Below, piece by piece: positions 39,380 to 53,700 of a DNA stretch of 64,000 nucleotides. The stretch comes from Phoronis australis (lineage: Eukaryota > Phoronida > Phoronidae): the NCBI GenBank assembly GCA_002633005.1, contig NMRA01000106.1, positions 229,655 to 293,654 on the forward strand, written 5' to 3'. Numbering within the stretch: position 1 is the stretch's first letter; the number at the start of each line of letters is the position of its first letter. Under the pieces are notes generated by a model. The model searched no databases. It was not told the DNA's origin and worked only from the letters and a program-made list of their open reading frames with translations. Made by a program: the position numbers and the translations under genes.

Positions 39380-41789
39380 CTCTTCTTCATATAATCATAT
39401 GTGTCTCTTTTCTTTTGTTCAACTACTCATCTTGCAAATAATTTAGATTTACATTCGTTTGGTAATTGATCAATTTCCATTGCTTTATCAATAACTTTGC
39501 TGTGACTGGAAAACCTTTCAATTCTTTTAGATTCTACAGAATTGTACAAAAACAATTCAAAATGACAAAAGTTGAACTTCCATGTATGTTTGAATATTTG
39601 CATAAGTTGGATATACATTGTTAAGTTGTTTGGATTTCTGGTTATTGAGATCAAATATCTCGATCTGATTGATTTATGCGACTTTTATTATAAATCTAAG
39701 AATCTTGACTGCCTAAAAGTTTATTTTTAAATTTAGTTTTTGATGGCAATAATCCTAAGCAAATAGCAAAAGTGTGCAATCCTAGTTTACACACTGCACA
39801 TTCACAGCTTCACTATTTTCCTGTGAAAGTTCCACAGGTGGCGCCACTCCTTCAATATCTGTCACAGCTTCCAGTTAGTCATAGACAACTTACTTCTTAT
39901 TGCAAAAGAGCACCCCAATGAGAACCAACTCCTGGTATTTACATGTGTAACCATCAGCACAGTGAATGCAGTTACAGCAGGGCTAGAAATTTCCTCTCGT
40001 TTCAATTTCCTCTCATTTGACTCACAGTTTCCTCTTTTTTTGTCTCATCACTATTTTGGCTTTTTGTGCAAAAATGTTTTACTTCAGTCACACAAGACTA
40101 TTTGTTTGTGGAATGAGACATCACCTGGAAAACTTTCTTATTTTTTGTCATTGGTCATTCCAAGCCCTGCACAGTAACGTTAACAGAAACTAGCATTATC
40201 CACCTCAGTGGCTGCTTTTAGCTGTCAATGTAAAATGTAATGCACTTGTTTTGATTAACTTGGTTGGTTCTGCTGGGTCAACTGGCTCAGACGTCTGGCT
40301 TTTGATGGTGACTTCTAGCTTACTTTCCAATCAGATGTCTCAGCTGGTTTACCAGGCAATGCATTGCCACACTTGTGCAATCTTGAATTGTAGCTGAAAG
40401 AGCACACAACTCAAGCCACAGGCAATGCACATGTAAACTGCCATTTTCAAATTTGCAGTCTTTGTTTCAGCAACCCTAGTTTACTCAGAAGATTTTTCTT
40501 GACTTGCTTATGATTGTAGCATTCTTGTTAGAAATGGAAGTCTAGTCCTAACATGATAAGGATTATTATGGGAAAGAAAAAAGTGGAATTCATTTTTCAT
40601 TTTTGGCAGCTAAACTTTGTCTGACAATTGAAAGTACAATTTTAATGTACATTTCCATGCTGCTTTAAGAATTGTGCAATAATACTTTACCAATACTGTA
40701 TTTTCTAAAACCAAAATTGTAACAATTTCAACAAAGCATTAACATTTTAAAATGAGTACCATTATACAGCTAGAAACTGAGCCAATAAAGCTTTAAAACA
40801 ATGTTAAACACCCCTACAAATATATAAAAAGCATTGAAAGTAACACATTTTCAACCAGTCTGGCAACTTGTGTGAAGACACACATAGTAAAGTCCAGTAG
40901 GCAACTGCATATCATCATGCTACCTAGTACAGTAGACAACTCCATACCATCATGCTACTTAGTACAAACTAGATGACATAGGGTTAAGTGGCCACTGTAA
41001 AATTACTGTTAACTGGTACAGTTCAGCTTAGAGTGAATTTCATTAGAGTAAAAATTCTAATATCAACACTAATATCTAAACAAAACTTTCACTTGACAGT
41101 ATCGTCAGGTACTTGGATCCACACCTATTAATAAGATTATAAGTCGTGCAGTTTCCCAATGAAACTAGAGCTACCATGCACTTTTACTGATAATAGAAAT
41201 TTCACCAAATAGTAAAGTTTGTTACTGGATGCATACATCACCAACAGGGAGTTGACAACTTTACCCTAGAATTCAACTGTTGATAAACAACGCATAAAAC
41301 TAACTCACTTCATTCACTGTTTGACACTACAAAAAGTTCTTTTCTCTCAAAAAACAATTACGTTGGCAGAGTCTAAACTAAATTGAAAAAAATAGCACAT
41401 TTGATGGCTGTATTGAATCCATGTCACTAAATTCCCGATGAGATATTTTTATGCTATATCTCCAAAACCACATTTGGAAAACCACCACTGACAAAAAGTT
41501 TTCTTGTGACAAATGCGAGTGATGCAAAGGAAAGATCTCCCAAGATTTAAAGCCAAAAACTTTGAATTAAAGCCACACCAAGGAAACCACATCCCTGCTG
41601 AACAAAAGCTACATGTTCAAGTTTCCCAACACGAAATGCTACTGTTTCTTATTTCACATAAGAACATGACTAGAGTTCATTGATCAGATACCCTTTTAAC
41701 TAGTTTCTCAGCCATTGATTTTTGAGATCTGTTGGTGCAGATACCTTGAAGTAATTTTCAGGGTGCAAATATCACATATATGACCAAGA
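39380..41789. other. Convergent intergenic/3' region between METAP1 and the ASB-type gene
   Basis: No coding exon is recognised. The right part is presumably the 3' UTR of the minus-strand ASB-type gene. Minus-strand AATAAA occurrences exist only well below (TTTATT near 39685 and 39720), so its 3' end is not fixed. Confidence 0.45.
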
Positions 41790-44700
41790 TTAATCCTCCG
41801 ACAGCCAACCCGCACCACTCTCTTCCTCCCCATATGGAGCGTGTTCAGCAACTCTCATTTTCAAATCCAGCTCCTTCTCAAATAAGATTAAACTTTTTAT
41901 ATCCCCAGGTATATTCATCTTCTGAACTTTCTCAAAAGGCTTCACTCCGAGTTGTTGCCTCAGAATTCCCCGGCACAGGATTTGCAATGACTGTGGATTT
42001 GTTAAACACTCTTTTAAGACGGGCAAAAGTTCCATCTTAAACTGGTCTCTTATTATCCGTTGACCTTCAACCTTCCCTACCATGATGATATCGTAGATTG
42101 TCTTTACAACATTATAGGGTACTGTATGATGGGCTGTCAAGAGCATTTTTATCATTGCAATGTCCTCGAATTTAATGGCAGCAAATAAAGGCTGAAGTTG
42201 AATATGAGGGTGAGGATCATTGTGAAGTTTGCAGCACTTCATCGGAAAGAATGGTGAAATTTCCGTGCGCTCGCTAGCATTCAGGTCACAGCCCCATCGT
42301 ATCAGCATTTTGATCATTTCATCGTTGCCGTCCTCGATTGCGACCTGAACTGGTGTCAGCCCACTGCTGGAAACCTGTATAGTAAGAAATACTAGTACAT
42401 AAATGAATGACACTATAGACTGAGCTTCGGACATATGAAATGAAGTATTTACAAATGGATTATCGTTTAAGTAATTTTATGTATCGTATATCACGTAAAA
42501 AGAGAAGCAGTCATTCATTTCAAATTGGTAATATTTAAATATGACATATAAATTCGTTTAAGAACTTGAAAACTGAACACACTGGAGTTTGATCATAATA
42601 CAGACATGAGGATCTAACAGAAAGGAGTAAGACAGCAAAAGGAATTGGGGAGTCCAGTACAAACCCAACTAGTGATCCTTTGAGTGCTAGAGCAGGTAAG
42701 AGAGGCAGATGCTAGAAAATGGACACAAAAATAACAAAATTGGCACAGAAAACATCAAATCTGAACAAAATGGGAAGGCGTTCTCGTCTCTTCAACAGAA
42801 ACCTATCTGCCAAATTTCATCAAAATACATTAATGAACTCTGAAGATACAAAGGCAAACATAAACAAACATTTTGCCAGAAAGGGCACAGTGGTATTTGG
42901 ATCAGTTCAATACATTTGTCCTCCACTCCACAGCAATACATCTTTCAAATTTCACAATGCTCCTTCAAAGCTGTTCACTAGGCAGAAGGCCGGGTTCGGA
43001 CACAAGACACAAAAAAGTCCCCACACATTGGCTGCACCCATCCAGAAGTCAATGCCAGTCGCGGCCTTCTAATCAAGAACATTCTGTAAATCTCATCATG
43101 ATCCTTTGATCAATATGGCAGATAGAGAGGCGGACGCTAGAAAAAGGATGCAAAAATAACAAAAATGGCCAGGAGGTTGGTGTAAAATCCATTAAAACCG
43201 CCCAAAAATGGAGTGACATCATTGCCTCCTAATTAAAATTAATTAAAAGCTATTTGCCAAGTTTTATGAAAATCAATCAAAGAAGTCCGAAGATACAGCG
43301 GCAATTAACGTAAAAAATAAATTGTCACTAGGCAAACATAAAAAAATAAAATTGACACTAGGGGGCACAGCAGTACTTTGATCGGTCTGCTGCATCATAG
43401 GAACACACGAGCCAAATCTCATTATGATCCTTCAAGAGATTTAGGAGATACAGCAGTGGATGCCGCATGCTGGACGCCCAGAGATGATGGCAATATGTGC
43501 CCACATATAAATATGTGCGCATAAAACTTGAAAAGCTGAGCAAGGCATTACAGATCGTTCTTCACATGGTGTTAGATGCTACCTTTACCTTCCAAACACT
43601 ACGTCTGTCAAACAATACTTTTTACTAGAAGCAAGTTTAATTCAGATTGTAAGAATTTCATACCCTGTCGATATTAGCACCTTTATCCAATAGAAGTTCC
43701 ACCAACTTGTAGAAGCCCCTGTGTACCAAGCAGTGAAGTGGCAATTGGTCAAAACCCCTGTTGAGTTTACAACCTGGCTTGCTTACGATCAGTTTGACCA
43801 GAGTCTCGTTGCCATGGTCACAGGCCTGACAAAGGGGTGTGATAAAACGAGAATTGGGCAGATTCACATCGCATCCTGCAAGAAAAGGAAATAAACTGCT
43901 TTGGGAATTCACAATTTCAGACAAAAACATGCAGCCTAAAAAATTTATGATGAGTAAAATGGCTGCCAGAAATACACTGTTGTGATGTGTGTTACGCAGT
44001 TCAATTCAAGAAAGATTTGAGGTATGTTCTTTTACAGTCTAAATGGAGACTAAACCTAAAATATACCACTGGTCGTAAGTCTCTATTTAGACTATGTGTA
44101 AAGGCATCAAACAGTTCTGGAATTTTAGAGAAGCAGCTCTCTAAAAGCTATTTTCTAGTAGTGAGAAATGAAAAAAATTAGACACTGTTTGGCATTCGCT
44201 TGCTGTTTACATTAAGTGCACACTAAACTCACATCATTACCTGACTGTACAAGTAATGTAGCAGCCTCTACATAATCATTAACGACAGCTGCATAAAATG
44301 GCGTCCTTCTGTCCTCTGCTTCAACAACATTAAGTTCACTGCCATGGGTGATGAGCATTCTTATAATCTAAACGAGTCAAAATTGATTCTGTAAACGTTA
44401 AGAAAGAGTCAAAACTGTTGTGTAAATGTAAAGACTATTCCTACATGGTAGTGTTTTTTATCATAAATCAAGTCTTGTGGTCATCTGTCTCGGAGTAGTT
44501 CTGGGGCAACATGCCCAGAACTCCAACAGCTGCCATGAGGGGTCTACTGTGTCCTGGACAGAATTGATATTTAAAACTGGCTGTCGGTTACTTCTACACA
44601 ATAGGCCAGAGTTGTGTACAACATGCTTATTATGCAAATAAAACTCTGGCATGATGGATAATTAGCATGCACATACCAGACAAAAGACTGACGGAATGCT

Positions 44701-47700
44701 TAAAATTTACAAGTGAAAAGGTTGGTATCTGGATATAGAAACCAATGTTGTCTGGAGTTGAAACTAAACCACAGTTACTTGTTATGTTGTTTCTAGAAAA
44801 TTTTGATACAGAAAGTTTGCATGTATAATTTCACAACACACATAGTAAGGCCCACATGGCATTCACTGAGTGCATGTATGGTTTCATTCATCGCCTTAAA
44901 CTTGATTTATCGCAAATGAGATCCACATTTTTGACACAACCTTATGAGGCAGCTCTGTATGAGACTTTACAAACTCAGTTATCAAATTAGACTTAATTGC
45001 AGATTAGTGTTTCCAACATATGACAAAAAAGCAGTACACCAACAATATCACAGGATCAGCACAATGATCAAGTCCTTTTTGAGAACACAAAAGCAATCGT
45101 GTGACTTACAATTCTTATCAAACCCCAATTTCTCTGTCCTCCATTACTGACTTTCACTTACATCAATATGGCGCTCTGAAGATACAGCACAGTAGAGAGG
45201 GAGTTCATTCCGGCAATTGGTGTGATTGATGTTACATCCTGAAAGTACAAACATCAATTTGTTCACCTGTCCTCACACACCCTTTGTAAATGCAACGCAA
45301 ATTCAAACCTGGAACTCACGCAATCACAATGTAACACTCTGTTGGCAGAGCTAAATCCCACTCACATGATGGCTACATACATGTACAACACAATGCCTTC
45401 AACTGATGGAGTTCACTGCTAATTTCTCTCACGAAACCTTACTGGTAATCTTCAATGACATTAAGTGATGCTATCTGTTGCGGCCAAAGTCTGTACTACT
45501 ATCTCTGTGGCTTCAATAATAACCACAAGCCACCAAGCCTTTTATTAGATAATTGTCCAAAACACTGATAAGACCTCATTCTGGACACTAGAAATACAAC
45601 AGTTTCATTGTACTTTGTATTTTGTCAAGAAATATGTACAAGAAGTGCTGATGACAAGCCATGGTATCATCATCAATACTGAAATGAATGTTGTTGTGTG
45701 AATTAAGAGTAATTATCACATCACTAGTGACTTCCATAACTTACTTGCTCCATAACACGTAGATGTTTCCTACTAGTGTGTGTAATAGTGGACAAGACTG
45801 ATAGGATTGTGTAACAGTACACTAGATTGATCCTGAAAACCACTCTCTGTTTGAAGTTGAAACTAACGAGAAATGCTTCTAATGCGAAAGGAGTCGCACA
45901 AGGACTTGGGTAATTCTTAAAAGCATTGTAAATAATTGGCATGTGTGCTTTGGTTACGGGGACCACTCATAAATGGATTTTCAGCAAAGATCACTGAACA
46001 AGAGAAAGTTGTAAATGCAGTCAAGGAAATAGCATCATCAAACAATCATCAAAACTTAGTGTAGATTCAACCAAAGAAAAGGTGACCTTTTGGCGAGTAA
46101 CTCAGGACTAGTGCCAAATAACATGAGTGTAGGTCATGCAAGTGAAATGACGAGGGAGATGAATTTCTTCAGTTATCTTAAAGTCCTTCTTGCAAACTGC
46201 CCATGTGGTTCCAGTATCCGAAAATACTTACTACATAAAGTCTTATTTTCGACACCCTTTCTTTATATTCTTTTCGCCTTTCTTGCCAAAAGCGATTTTT
46301 AACAGTATTTGACCCTTCTCTCTGAGCGTACAATGTATGATTACCGGTTGTCATCAGTTATTTCCGTACCCACATTTCCGGCTAATCAGTTCAGGAACTT
46401 GTCCTGAACGCCGCCATTTTTTCTTGCAACTGAATGTGCTATGGCTTGCTCGAAAAGTCTTCATTATTTTGTTTTATTAGTAATATATCGTGATTCGTTT
46501 GCATATGTACTGTATTTATAGTTTGTAGTTAGTGGTCGTTGATTTTTTTTGGAATGTTACACGTACTTAGTATGTTAAAATAGCATTAGTGTTTAGTTCC
46601 TTACGTAGGCGGGTCGAACCTAGAAACCAATACGGGTCGAACCAATTTTTTTTCGGTTTTATTTTTTTTCCTCGTTTTGAAAAAGTACTTTGTTATCATC
46701 GGAAAGGTAGTACATTCTACTCAGTAAAAATCGAAAAAGTATCAAAATCGGGGCAAGCACTGCAAAGTTATTGCAAGTTTTGTGGCGAAATTTGGGTCAC
46801 GTACTTTGTTTGGATCGCGTCGGCCATATTGGAGGACAGCGGGATGAGTTACGAGTTTAAAACTTTGTGTAAATTGTTTTCGCCAACACATTACGGTGAA
46901 ATTTAGTTAAACATATCTTTACTTACTATTCTGCATGATTTAGCAGTGTTCACCAAATTTCAGCCTCGCAGTTATTACTCATTAAGTGATAAATGTGCTC
47001 ACAATTTCCGTTGGACTTCGTCTCATTTCTGGCGGCACCTACAGTGTCGACTTTTGCTGAACTGAAAGGCATGTTCAATCGGCTACTTTGTAATTTGTGA
47101 AGATTTAACGTTGATACATTTTGACAAACGTTGCTACAAAAAAGAAACTTTGTTCAATTTTCGTGTTTTTTGTGTTTGTGGCCAGCGACCAGTTAGGCCT
47201 AAGGGTAGTCTTGGCGCAAAGCTGTATAGGCCTACTTACAAGCTGTATTTTGACTATAGTCTTCACTGGTAGCTGGTGACTGAGGCTAACTGACGTCTGC
47301 CGTGGCAGTGTGACACAGGACTAACCAGCCCGTAATTTCATGCAAGTGTCTGAAACTACCCTTGAATATATGCAGCATCTATAATTTGACCATTTTACTT
47401 TGACAAAACAGCTTGCAACCGCATGCATTTACCGTTCGCCTGTGTCTGGTCTCGATCCGCACCGGGTCGGATAGGCTGCAGTCCCGAGTCTGGCAAAATA
47501 ATTTCTGTCAAAATTTATTCGCCACATTTTTTCAGCAAATTCCATAAAATTGTCCGTAGTTTGATTTTATCAAAATTAAGGCGTGCTGTCGATTTTTTTA
47601 TCCCCGTTTGCTAGCTGGTAACAGTACAAGCACTGCTACAGTCGCACTGACGGTGTTTCTCGGCCTGGGTTCCTGAATGAATTGTACTTCCGGGTTCGCG

Positions 47701-50700
47701 GCAACTTCAAAATGGCAGTGTTTCTTCGGGTGCGAATCGTGAGTGGCGCGTTCATTTAAACTGTTTTCGAGTACGGATCGTGTATTAGTTATGGGTTAGG
47801 TACTTCTTGGATCCTTATAACATCTTCTAACCATGTAATTAGGGTTAACAACATGTGAGAGAAGGACTTTAAAGCAAAGTTTCCCCTTTGTTTCAAACTT
47901 GAAAATCCTTGGACTGAGCTGAAACAATAACAACAGGTCCTTGAGTTCTGGTTAACATCTTTCTCTTTGAAGTACCCCAGTGCTGTGAGCAGTTGAAACA
48001 AGAGTGGGCATTGAACGACTCACCAGACTGAATCAGTATCTCCACCATCTCGGGACTGTTCCCACTGACAGCTGAATGAAGCAACGAATCACCAGACTGG
48101 GTTATGGCGTGGACATCTGCACCAGCTGACAACAGCATGAAGAACACCTCTGTAACACTCAACAGAAATAGACACCTGGCAACTGCTACAAATTCACCTC
48201 AGTCTATTCTACGTACCTGTGTGCTTTTATGCGATAAACATCTTTATACATGGGCTTCAAAATGTTATGAAATTTGAGGACTAAAGAAGTAATTGTTACA
48301 GATCTCAGATTAAATTTCATGTTTTAGTGAGACATGAGTAGGGATATTCCTGAACTGCGCCTTTGTGCCATTAACGCATAAAAAAATAAAAACAAGGCAC
48401 AAGTGCATTGCAGCAGAGCGCCCCCCAGGCGCATCTTTTAAAATGCAGCACTATTCTAAAAATGCAAGATTCTAGTCAACTTACAGCCTGGGCACACTGG
48501 TTGTCAGATCCGTCCGAAAGTAGTTGTCATCCGTTTTTAACGTCTGATATAAATACACTTGCTAAATTTAGCAAAGATGCTGCAAACCATTTAGGAGATA
48601 CAGCTATGGGCGCAAAAAAAAAACTGCCACTAGGAGGCGCCACGGTAGTTGAAGTCATTGGTAAATCATCGTCAGCTTCATAGTAAGAACATACATGTCG
48701 ATTTTCACAATCATCCTTAGAGCAGTTTGGTTGATAGAGGGGTGAACACCAAAAAACAGACTAAAAAAGAGTAAAAATGGCCACTAGGTGGCGCAAACTA
48801 TGTCAAATCCATCAGAAAATGAGAGGATAGCTTCATCTCACTATGTGGTGCAAACGTTCCTCCATTCCATCCCAAAGTGGGAGGATAGCATCATCTCACC
48901 AATAAATGCCAACATTCCAAACTTTACTTCAAATTTTATGAAAATACGTTCAGAACCGTTCTGAACTTCAGGACCTTTGAAGATAGAGGCAAACGTAAAA
49001 AATGTGAATTGTCACTAGGGGGCACACCGGTAGTCAGATCTGTCCGAAAGTTGTAGTCATCCCTTGTCAACATCATACAAATACGCTTGCAGGATTTAGT
49101 AAAGATCCTGCCAACAGTTTAAGAGATACACCCGTGAGCGCAAAAAGAGACAACTGCCACTAGGAGGTGCCACAGTAGTCGACATTTATCGGAAAATCAT
49201 CGTCAGCTGTCCTCTTCGTAATAAGAACATACATGCCAATTTCCACAATCATCCTTAGAGCGGTATGGTTGATAGAGGGATGGACGCCAAAAACAGACTC
49301 GAAAACAGAAAAAATGGCCACTAGGTGGCGCAAACTACGTCGAATCCATCTGAAAACGGGAGGATAGCGTCATCTCACTAATAGGTGCTTAGATTCCAAA
49401 TTTTTTAAAAATACCTCGACCTTTGAAGATACAGAGGTAAACGTAAAAAATTAAATTGCCACTAGGGGACACACCGCTAGTCAGATCCGTCGGAAAGTCG
49501 TCGTCATCCATTTTCAGCATCATATAAATACACATGCAGAATCTAGTAAAGTTCCTGCCAACGGTTTAGGAGATACAGCCATGGGCGCAAAAAGAGACAA
49601 AACTGCCACTAGGAGGTGCCATAGTAGTCAAAATCGTCGGAAAATCATCGTCAGCCATCCTCTTCATATAAAAACATACATGCCAATTTCCATGATCATC
49701 TTTAAAGCGGTTTTGTTGATAGAGGGGTGGATGCCAAAAAACAGCAAAAATGGCCACTAGGTGGTGCAAACTACGTTGAATCCATCCGAAAACGGGACGA
49801 TAGATGCCTATATGCCAAATTTTATGAAAATACGTTTTAAAGGACCTTTGAAGATATAGAGGTAAGCAGAAAAAATTGTCACTAGCTGGCACACCGGTAC
49901 TCAGATCCGTCCGAACGTTCGCTCATGTTGTCCCATCCATTATAGGAATATATGTGCAAAATTTCATGAACGTACGTCAAAGCGTTAAGGAGATAGAGCA
50001 GCCGAAAGCAGATGGACGGAAATGACGGCATAATGCGTCCACATATAAATATGTGGGCGCATAAAAATGGAACTTGCTTATGACAGTATATAAGTAAAGT
50101 TTGTGGTTTGTTCAGATGCCAAAAAGAAAAACAATAGTTGTCTCATTCTCAAGTGAAAACTCGGGTTGGACACATAATTATTACATTTCATATGTTACAG
50201 ACATTGACAAACAAGGCTAAAAGTACCTATAATCCACTTTTTGACCCAAGAAATCATAATCATTGTTCACTCGTAACATTTGGTTTGACCAGAGACTAGT
50301 AAGTAACATAATGTCCTTTGACATGACTGACTCAATAGAATACTATGGGCAATTCGCTCACAATGAAAACAGGATTTTAGTTGTCTTTCAGACTCACCAA
50401 CATTTCCAGAGAATGCACAATGGTGTAATGGAGTCCAGCCTGACCCATCACCTCGGCTGATATCGCAGCCATGATCAATCAGACTTGTGATTATCTTAAG
50501 GTCAGAATCGTAGTCATCTGTCAATCCTTGGGAAACTTTGAATAAAGAAACATTGAATATTACATACATCACCACTACACTCAGATGGTGAGAGTATCTG
50601 ACGTAATTCTCACAAGTACATCACCAGCAGTTGCAAGATTATGCGAAGAAGTACTTCAATTAGCATTTAAAAAAGTGAAAATTAATGTTCTTAGAAATTT

Positions 50701-53700
50701 GACAATTAGCTTAATTTTGTCAAACTTTTGGATACAACCCGGAAAAAATAACTGTTAGAAATTTTGTTGTTTTATTCTCTCCAACATCTACCCATTTTAC
50801 TAATTTAAGATAACAAATACCGTTGACTTTCACAAAATCAATTAACTGTGAAACTCGCACATGTCGGACAAACATAAGTGGTCCTTAGGATTAACTCAGA
50901 CAAACATAAGTTGTCCTCAGGGTTAACTCAGACAAATATAAGTGGTCCTTTGGGTTAACTCAGATAAACATAAGTGGTCCTTTGGGTTAACTCAGATATA
51001 CATAAGTGGTCCTTTGGATTAACTCAGACATACATAAGTGGTCCTTTGGGTTAACTCAGATAAACATAAGTGGTCCTTTGGGTTAACTCAGACATACATA
51101 AGTGGTCCTCAGGGTTAACTCAGATAAACATAAGTGGTCCTCAGGGTTAACTCAGACATACATAAGTGGTCCTTTGGGTTAACTCAGATAAACATAAGTG
51201 GTCCTCAGGGTTAACTCAGACGAACATAAGTGGTCCTTTGGGTTAACTCAGATAAACGTAAGTGGTCCTTTGGGTTAACTAAGACAAACATAAGTTGTTC
51301 TTTGGGTTAACTCAGATAAAATTCACAGTGAGGTTGTATCAGTCCATACACTTGGCCTTTCAGACATTATTACCAGTTGTCTTAATCAGGTAAAATCTCC
51401 TGGTCCACTTGGAACTGATTACATTATTCTATGGTATTATCTGTTTGGATTCAACCTTATAATTTATGAAATAATACCATCTTGGCTATATATTGCCTTG
51501 TTGGATACGATTATAAAATATAACTAAAGGTATAATACAAACATCAACAAGTAATACCTTGCTTTACTGCGGCGTGTAATGGACCTTGTTCAGTATAGTC
51601 ACATGTGTTGGGGTCACAACCCTTCTCTAGTAGAAGCTTGACTACTGTCAGACAACTTTTCTGCACAGCAGCTTCAAAAGAGAAGATAAACAATAAACTT
51701 ACCAAGAATAATTGCCCAAAACAGTAATTCTTAGCATGATTAAATCTGTTTGGAATTAAAACAAAGATTCTGATGCCATCTGCAGAGACTTAATTAATAA
51801 GATCAGCACAAAAATGAATGTTTAAACTAATGGAAATTAAAAATGACATGTGTGTCAAGACCAAATTAAATGAGACAATGTAGAAGAAAAGACTTTAAAT
51901 GCAGTAGATATTATTTATTAAAAACACTAGCATTTGAGCCTAACAAGAGCAGCCCTTCATAAGATATGAAGACAAATGGTGAGAAGTGCCTTCTTAGTTC
52001 TTTTGAACAGGTTGGTTTAAGAAAACAATTCATGGAATTTGTCTACACACCTATTAAATTTACCGGATTTTGAAATGTTGCATCTGTTCCGCTCAGTGTC
52101 TGAAGTCCAGGGTCTGTAAGTTGGGGTAGGTTTTTACGGACTGCCACTTAACAAGTGTGCAGCAGTTTGTTAACGTTAACATCTTTGCATTTGATTTACT
52201 GCTGTGATAAGTCCTCTGGCTGTCTGTCAGTGGAATGTGAATGAGTATTCGGTTATTTAAACTGTTGTATCTTTCTCATATAATTTTGATTTTTAATTTC
52301 GAATTACCTTATGTCGACCACAACAGCATGTTTTTGGTCAAAATCTATTTATTTATTCATTTTTACTTATTGTTATATTTAAAATGAGGGTGACCTCTTC
52401 AGAGGTAGCAATGCTTTCCAAGAGGGCCCCAAAATCAATTCACATTTGCCAAAGATACGCCTATACATGCATATTAAAACAAGGTACACATTCCGATGGA
52501 ATTGCATCAATGCGTGTGAAGTTAATGTTATTACATTTCGTTCAATTGCAGAAGGCTTTAGAGTGATTTTTTAAATTGTCATGACAAGACTTTGCTGCTT
52601 TCCAGAAAATCTTACACATTACTGAGCATGCACAAATTCGACTTCCCATATAAAGAAGTAAAGGAATCCTTCAATATTTGCATTTCTTGTTATGAAGCCC
52701 GATAGTGGAATAAATAAAATTGTAACAAAAAACGTATCACTGCCAAGAAACAAAGCTAGCGTTACAGATGCGCTAGACACTCTCTGCACACTTTAGAATG
52801 GTTCCACTGCAGAACACCACTGTGTGTGACCTGGCACACAGAAGTTTTCATGATGGGTCTTAGAGTTATATAAACAACCTACACTAGTGGACTGAGCTCA
52901 GACCCTGAGCGAAATGTCAGCTTCTACATAAACTACAAGAGCAACGCGGAGCGTTGAAATGTGCCCATGAATGCATCGCAAATGGTGTGGTTGTAGGGTT
53001 ATTTATTTGTATCATAAAAATGGCCACTAGATGGCGCAAAAACATACAATCCATCCAAAAACAGGAACATGCCATATTTCATAAAAATCTGTCAAGGAAC
53101 TTCAGAGAAACAAAGGAAAACAGAATAAAATGATATTGCCACTAGAGTGGGCTCATTGTCCGTTGGATCTGCCTGAAAGTCGTTGTCTGTTGTTATCTTC
53201 ATATAAATACACTTACTAAATTTAGTAAAGATCCTGCAGTGGGTTTAGGACATACAACTATGGGCGCAAAACAAAACTACCACTAGGAGGCACCACAGAA
53301 GTCAGACACCATCATCAAAGGTCATCTTCACACTGAGAACATATGTGCCAGTTTTCAAATGATTTGGTTGATACTCAAAAAGAGTAAAAATGGCCACAAG
53401 GTGGCGCAAACTACGTCGAATCCATCCAAAAATAGCGTCATCTCACTAACAGGTGCCTAAGTACTAAATTTCATGAAAATCTGTTCAGAACTTTTGAAGA
53501 TACAAAGGTAAGCGTAAAAAACTAAAATTGCCACTAAGGGGCACACTGATATTCGGATCCGTCTGAAAAATCGCTCATGCCCTCCCATTCATGAATGGAA
53601 CATATGTGCCAAATTTCATGAACGTATGTCAAAGGGTTTTGGAGACGCCGGACGGACGCCGCCCGGATGGACGGATGGACGGAGATGACGGCATAATGCG

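Noticed and set aside
50867-51320. CRISPR-like array
   Set aside because: The units are contiguous 32-bp repeats without spacers, in an intron of an animal gene.
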